Shown here in pieces: positions 6,061 through 7,135 of a DNA stretch of 7,135 bases. Origin of the DNA: an uncultured Collinsella sp. (GTDB lineage Bacteria; Actinomycetota; Coriobacteriia; Coriobacteriales; Coriobacteriaceae); the NCBI GenBank assembly GCA_900556675.1, contig USQE01000054.1:1-7135 (forward strand). Reading direction: 5' to 3'. The translations under genes were made by a program, and so were the position numbers. Under the pieces are notes generated by a model, which was given only the letters and a program-made list of their open reading frames with translations, was not told where the DNA came from and searched no databases. Positions within the stretch are counted from its first letter, which is position 1. Every line of letters begins with the position of its first letter.

Positions 6061-6920
6061 TATTTGAGCACCCAGTTATCGAAGGAAAGACCATAGCTTG
6101 AATACTTGTCACACAGGCCCTTAACCGTGCCATCCTCGTAGAGCGCCTTGAGCGACTCAGTCACGGCGTCGGCCGACTTGGTGTCGCCCTTCTTAAAGCC
6201 AACGGCGTAGTGCTCGCTGGACAGCGGCTTGTCGAGCTGCGTATAGGCATCGGGCTTGGCGGCAAGCTGATACTGAGCGATCGAGAGGTCACAGGCGACG
6301 GCATCGACCGCACCACTCTCGAGCTGCATAAACGCCGTGTTGTACTCACCGATGGTATCGAGCGTGGCAAACGTCGCGGCCAAATCCTTCTGGTCGCCCT
6401 CGAGCACATCCTGTGCAGCGGAATCAGTCTGGGTAATCACGGTCTTGCCGGCAAGATCGTCCCAGCTCTTGATGCCCGCATCCTTCTTGACCACCAGCAC
6501 CTGCTCGTTGAGCATGTACGGCTCGGAGAACGTGTAGTCGTCCTCGCGACCCTCCATGGTAAAGCCGTTCCAGATGCAGTTGATGGCACCCGAGTTGAGC
6601 AGCGTATCCTTGGCATCCCAGTCGATGGCCTCGTATTTGACCTCCCAGCCCTGCTTATCGGCAACAGCCTTGGCCAGATCGAGATCAAAGCCGGTGTACT
6701 CGCCATCGTCGCCCACAAAGCCGTACGGAGGATAGGACTTATCAAAGCCCACCACGAGCTTCTTGGACTCCGCAGCGCCCTTCACATCCTTGGCCGCGGC
6801 AGAGCCAGCAGCGGAGCCCTTGCCGGCACCACCGCCGCAACCGACAAGACCAAGGCCAAGCACCGTAGCGAGCGAGCCGGCTAGACCGACAAACTGACGA
6901 CGAGACATATCGGTATTCAT
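6060..6920 (-). CDS. Amino-acid ABC transporter substrate-binding lipoprotein
   Basis: The protein has 286 residues from the ATG at 6920, which has AAGGGGG 6 bp upstream; a GTG at 6941 overlapping that region is less likely. The N-terminus has a twin-arginine-like SRRQFVG (6-12), a hydrophobic stretch and a lipobox LVGC (Cys28), so it is exported and lipid-anchored. A Gly/Ala/Ser-rich linker (29-50) precedes the family 3 solute-binding fold. Visible ligand-site features are YPPYGFV (63-69), GFDLDLAKAVA (77-87, the family signature), Arg125 in MEGRED (expected to hold the ligand carboxylate) and Asp211 in ACDLSIAQYQ (expected to bind the amino group). The ligand is thus an amino acid, probably polar; the exact one cannot be read from the sequence. 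It is the first gene of the operon, followed immediately by a long hairpin that may keep its mRNA more abundant than the rest. Confidence 0.94.
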   Translation of the reverse strand: MNTDMSRRQFVGLAGSLATVLGLGLVGCGGGAGKGSAAGSAAAKDVKGAAESKKLVVGFDKSYPPYGFVGDDGEYTGFDLDLAKAVADKQGWEVKYEAIDWDAKDTLLNSGAINCIWNGFTMEGREDDYTFSEPYMLNEQVLVVKKDAGIKSWDDLAGKTVITQTDSAAQDVLEGDQKDLAATFATLDTIGEYNTAFMQLESGAVDAVACDLSIAQYQLAAKPDAYTQLDKPLSSEHYAVGFKKGDTKSADAVTESLKALYEDGTVKGLCDKYSSYGLSFDNWVLK

Positions 6921-6938
6921 GGTATTCCCCCTTGATGG

Positions 6939-6958
6939 CACTTTAGTTAGGTAAAGTG
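6939..6958. promoter_or_regulatory. Inverted repeat CACTTTA/TAAAGTG in the operon leader
   Basis: CACTTTA (6939-6945) and TAAAGTG (6952-6958) are perfect 7-bp inverted halves separated by 6 bp. A third copy, CACTTTAG, lies at 6983-6990 between the -10 and -35 hexamers, 44 bp from the first in the same orientation. The arrangement suits a repressor site that bridges promoter and leader, or a leader hairpin just upstream of the ribosome-binding site. The regulator is unknown. Confidence 0.5.
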
Positions 6959-6976
6959 AGTCATGTAACGTTCAGA

Positions 6977-7005
6977 ATCATACACTTTAGCGTGATAGAG
7001 CACAA
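6977..7005 (-). promoter_or_regulatory. Sigma-70-type promoter of the amino-acid ABC operon
   Basis: On the minus strand TTGTGC (7005-7000) is followed by a 17-bp spacer and TATGAT (6982-6977). The -10 matches the consensus at 5 of 6 positions and the -35 at its first three bases. The predicted start of transcription is about 6970, giving a leader of about 50 bases before the binding-protein ATG. Confidence 0.65.
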
Positions 7006-7041
7006 GGCGAGTTTGCCCGCCGCGTGAGGGGTGTGGGGGTT

Positions 7042-7122
7042 AAGTTTCCTGCTCTACAGTCCTGCTCACGACGGAGGCCACATTAAGTGGCCTCCTGTTC
7101 GTGCGGAACTCGCGATAAACTT
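7042..7122. repeat. Long imperfect hairpin upstream of the ABC operon
   Basis: GGAGGCCAC (7073-7081) and GTGGCCTCC (7087-7095) form a perfect 9-bp stem around ATTAA. Outside this, CACGA (7067-7071) pairs with TCGTG (7099-7103) and AAGTTT (7042-7047) with AAACTT (7117-7122), leaving bulges. No clear T-run follows on either strand. It may be the terminator or mRNA 3' end of a gene beyond the right edge, or another intergenic hairpin element. Confidence 0.55.
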
Positions 7123-7135
7123 CATCAGTGCCCGC

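Noticed and set aside
7040..7135. Leftward open frame of 31 codons entering from the right edge
   Set aside because: It runs through the strong GGAGGCCAC hairpin, is too short to judge and has no recognisable motif.

Overview
The window looks like chromosomal DNA from a GC-rich actinobacterium of the class Coriobacteriia, most probably a gut Collinsella-type organism. This rests on codon usage rich in G/C third positions, a divergent EF-G paralogue, a DNA-entry-type exported nuclease and an AlbA_2 regulator gene. The assignment is inference from family resemblance; no database was consulted.

Left edge (1-832): a leftward gene, cut by the window edge, encodes an AlbA_2 (Schlafen-type) DNA-binding protein. 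Its upstream region is AT-rich and carries 11 copies of a 9-bp box, CTCTCTAAA or its reverse complement, in about 210 bp. This is most easily read as an operator array for the neighbouring regulator. It is followed by a stretch with no gene that contains a small hairpin and a GGGACAGG motif.

Middle (833-4131): a rightward gene for an exported, probably membrane-tethered non-specific DNA/RNA endonuclease converges on a leftward gene for an EF-G-like translational GTPase with degenerate G-motifs. A strong, probably bidirectional, terminator lies between them.

Right (4258-7135): a leftward three-gene operon encodes an amino-acid ABC importer: substrate-binding lipoprotein, then permease, then ATPase. 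It starts from a good sigma-70-type promoter (TTGTGC-17-TATGAT) with repeated CACTTTAG half-sites around it, and ends at a terminator with a T-tract.

Both intergenic gaps inside this operon are unusually long (about 150-175 bp). Each is filled by the same 44-45 bp core repeat. In each gap the core is flanked by long arms that pair with each other but differ in sequence between the two copies. The copy ahead of the ATPase gene is followed by a TTTTT tract and could act as an internal attenuator. This conserved-core, complementary-arm element and the CTCTCTAAA array are the two most interesting features of the window.
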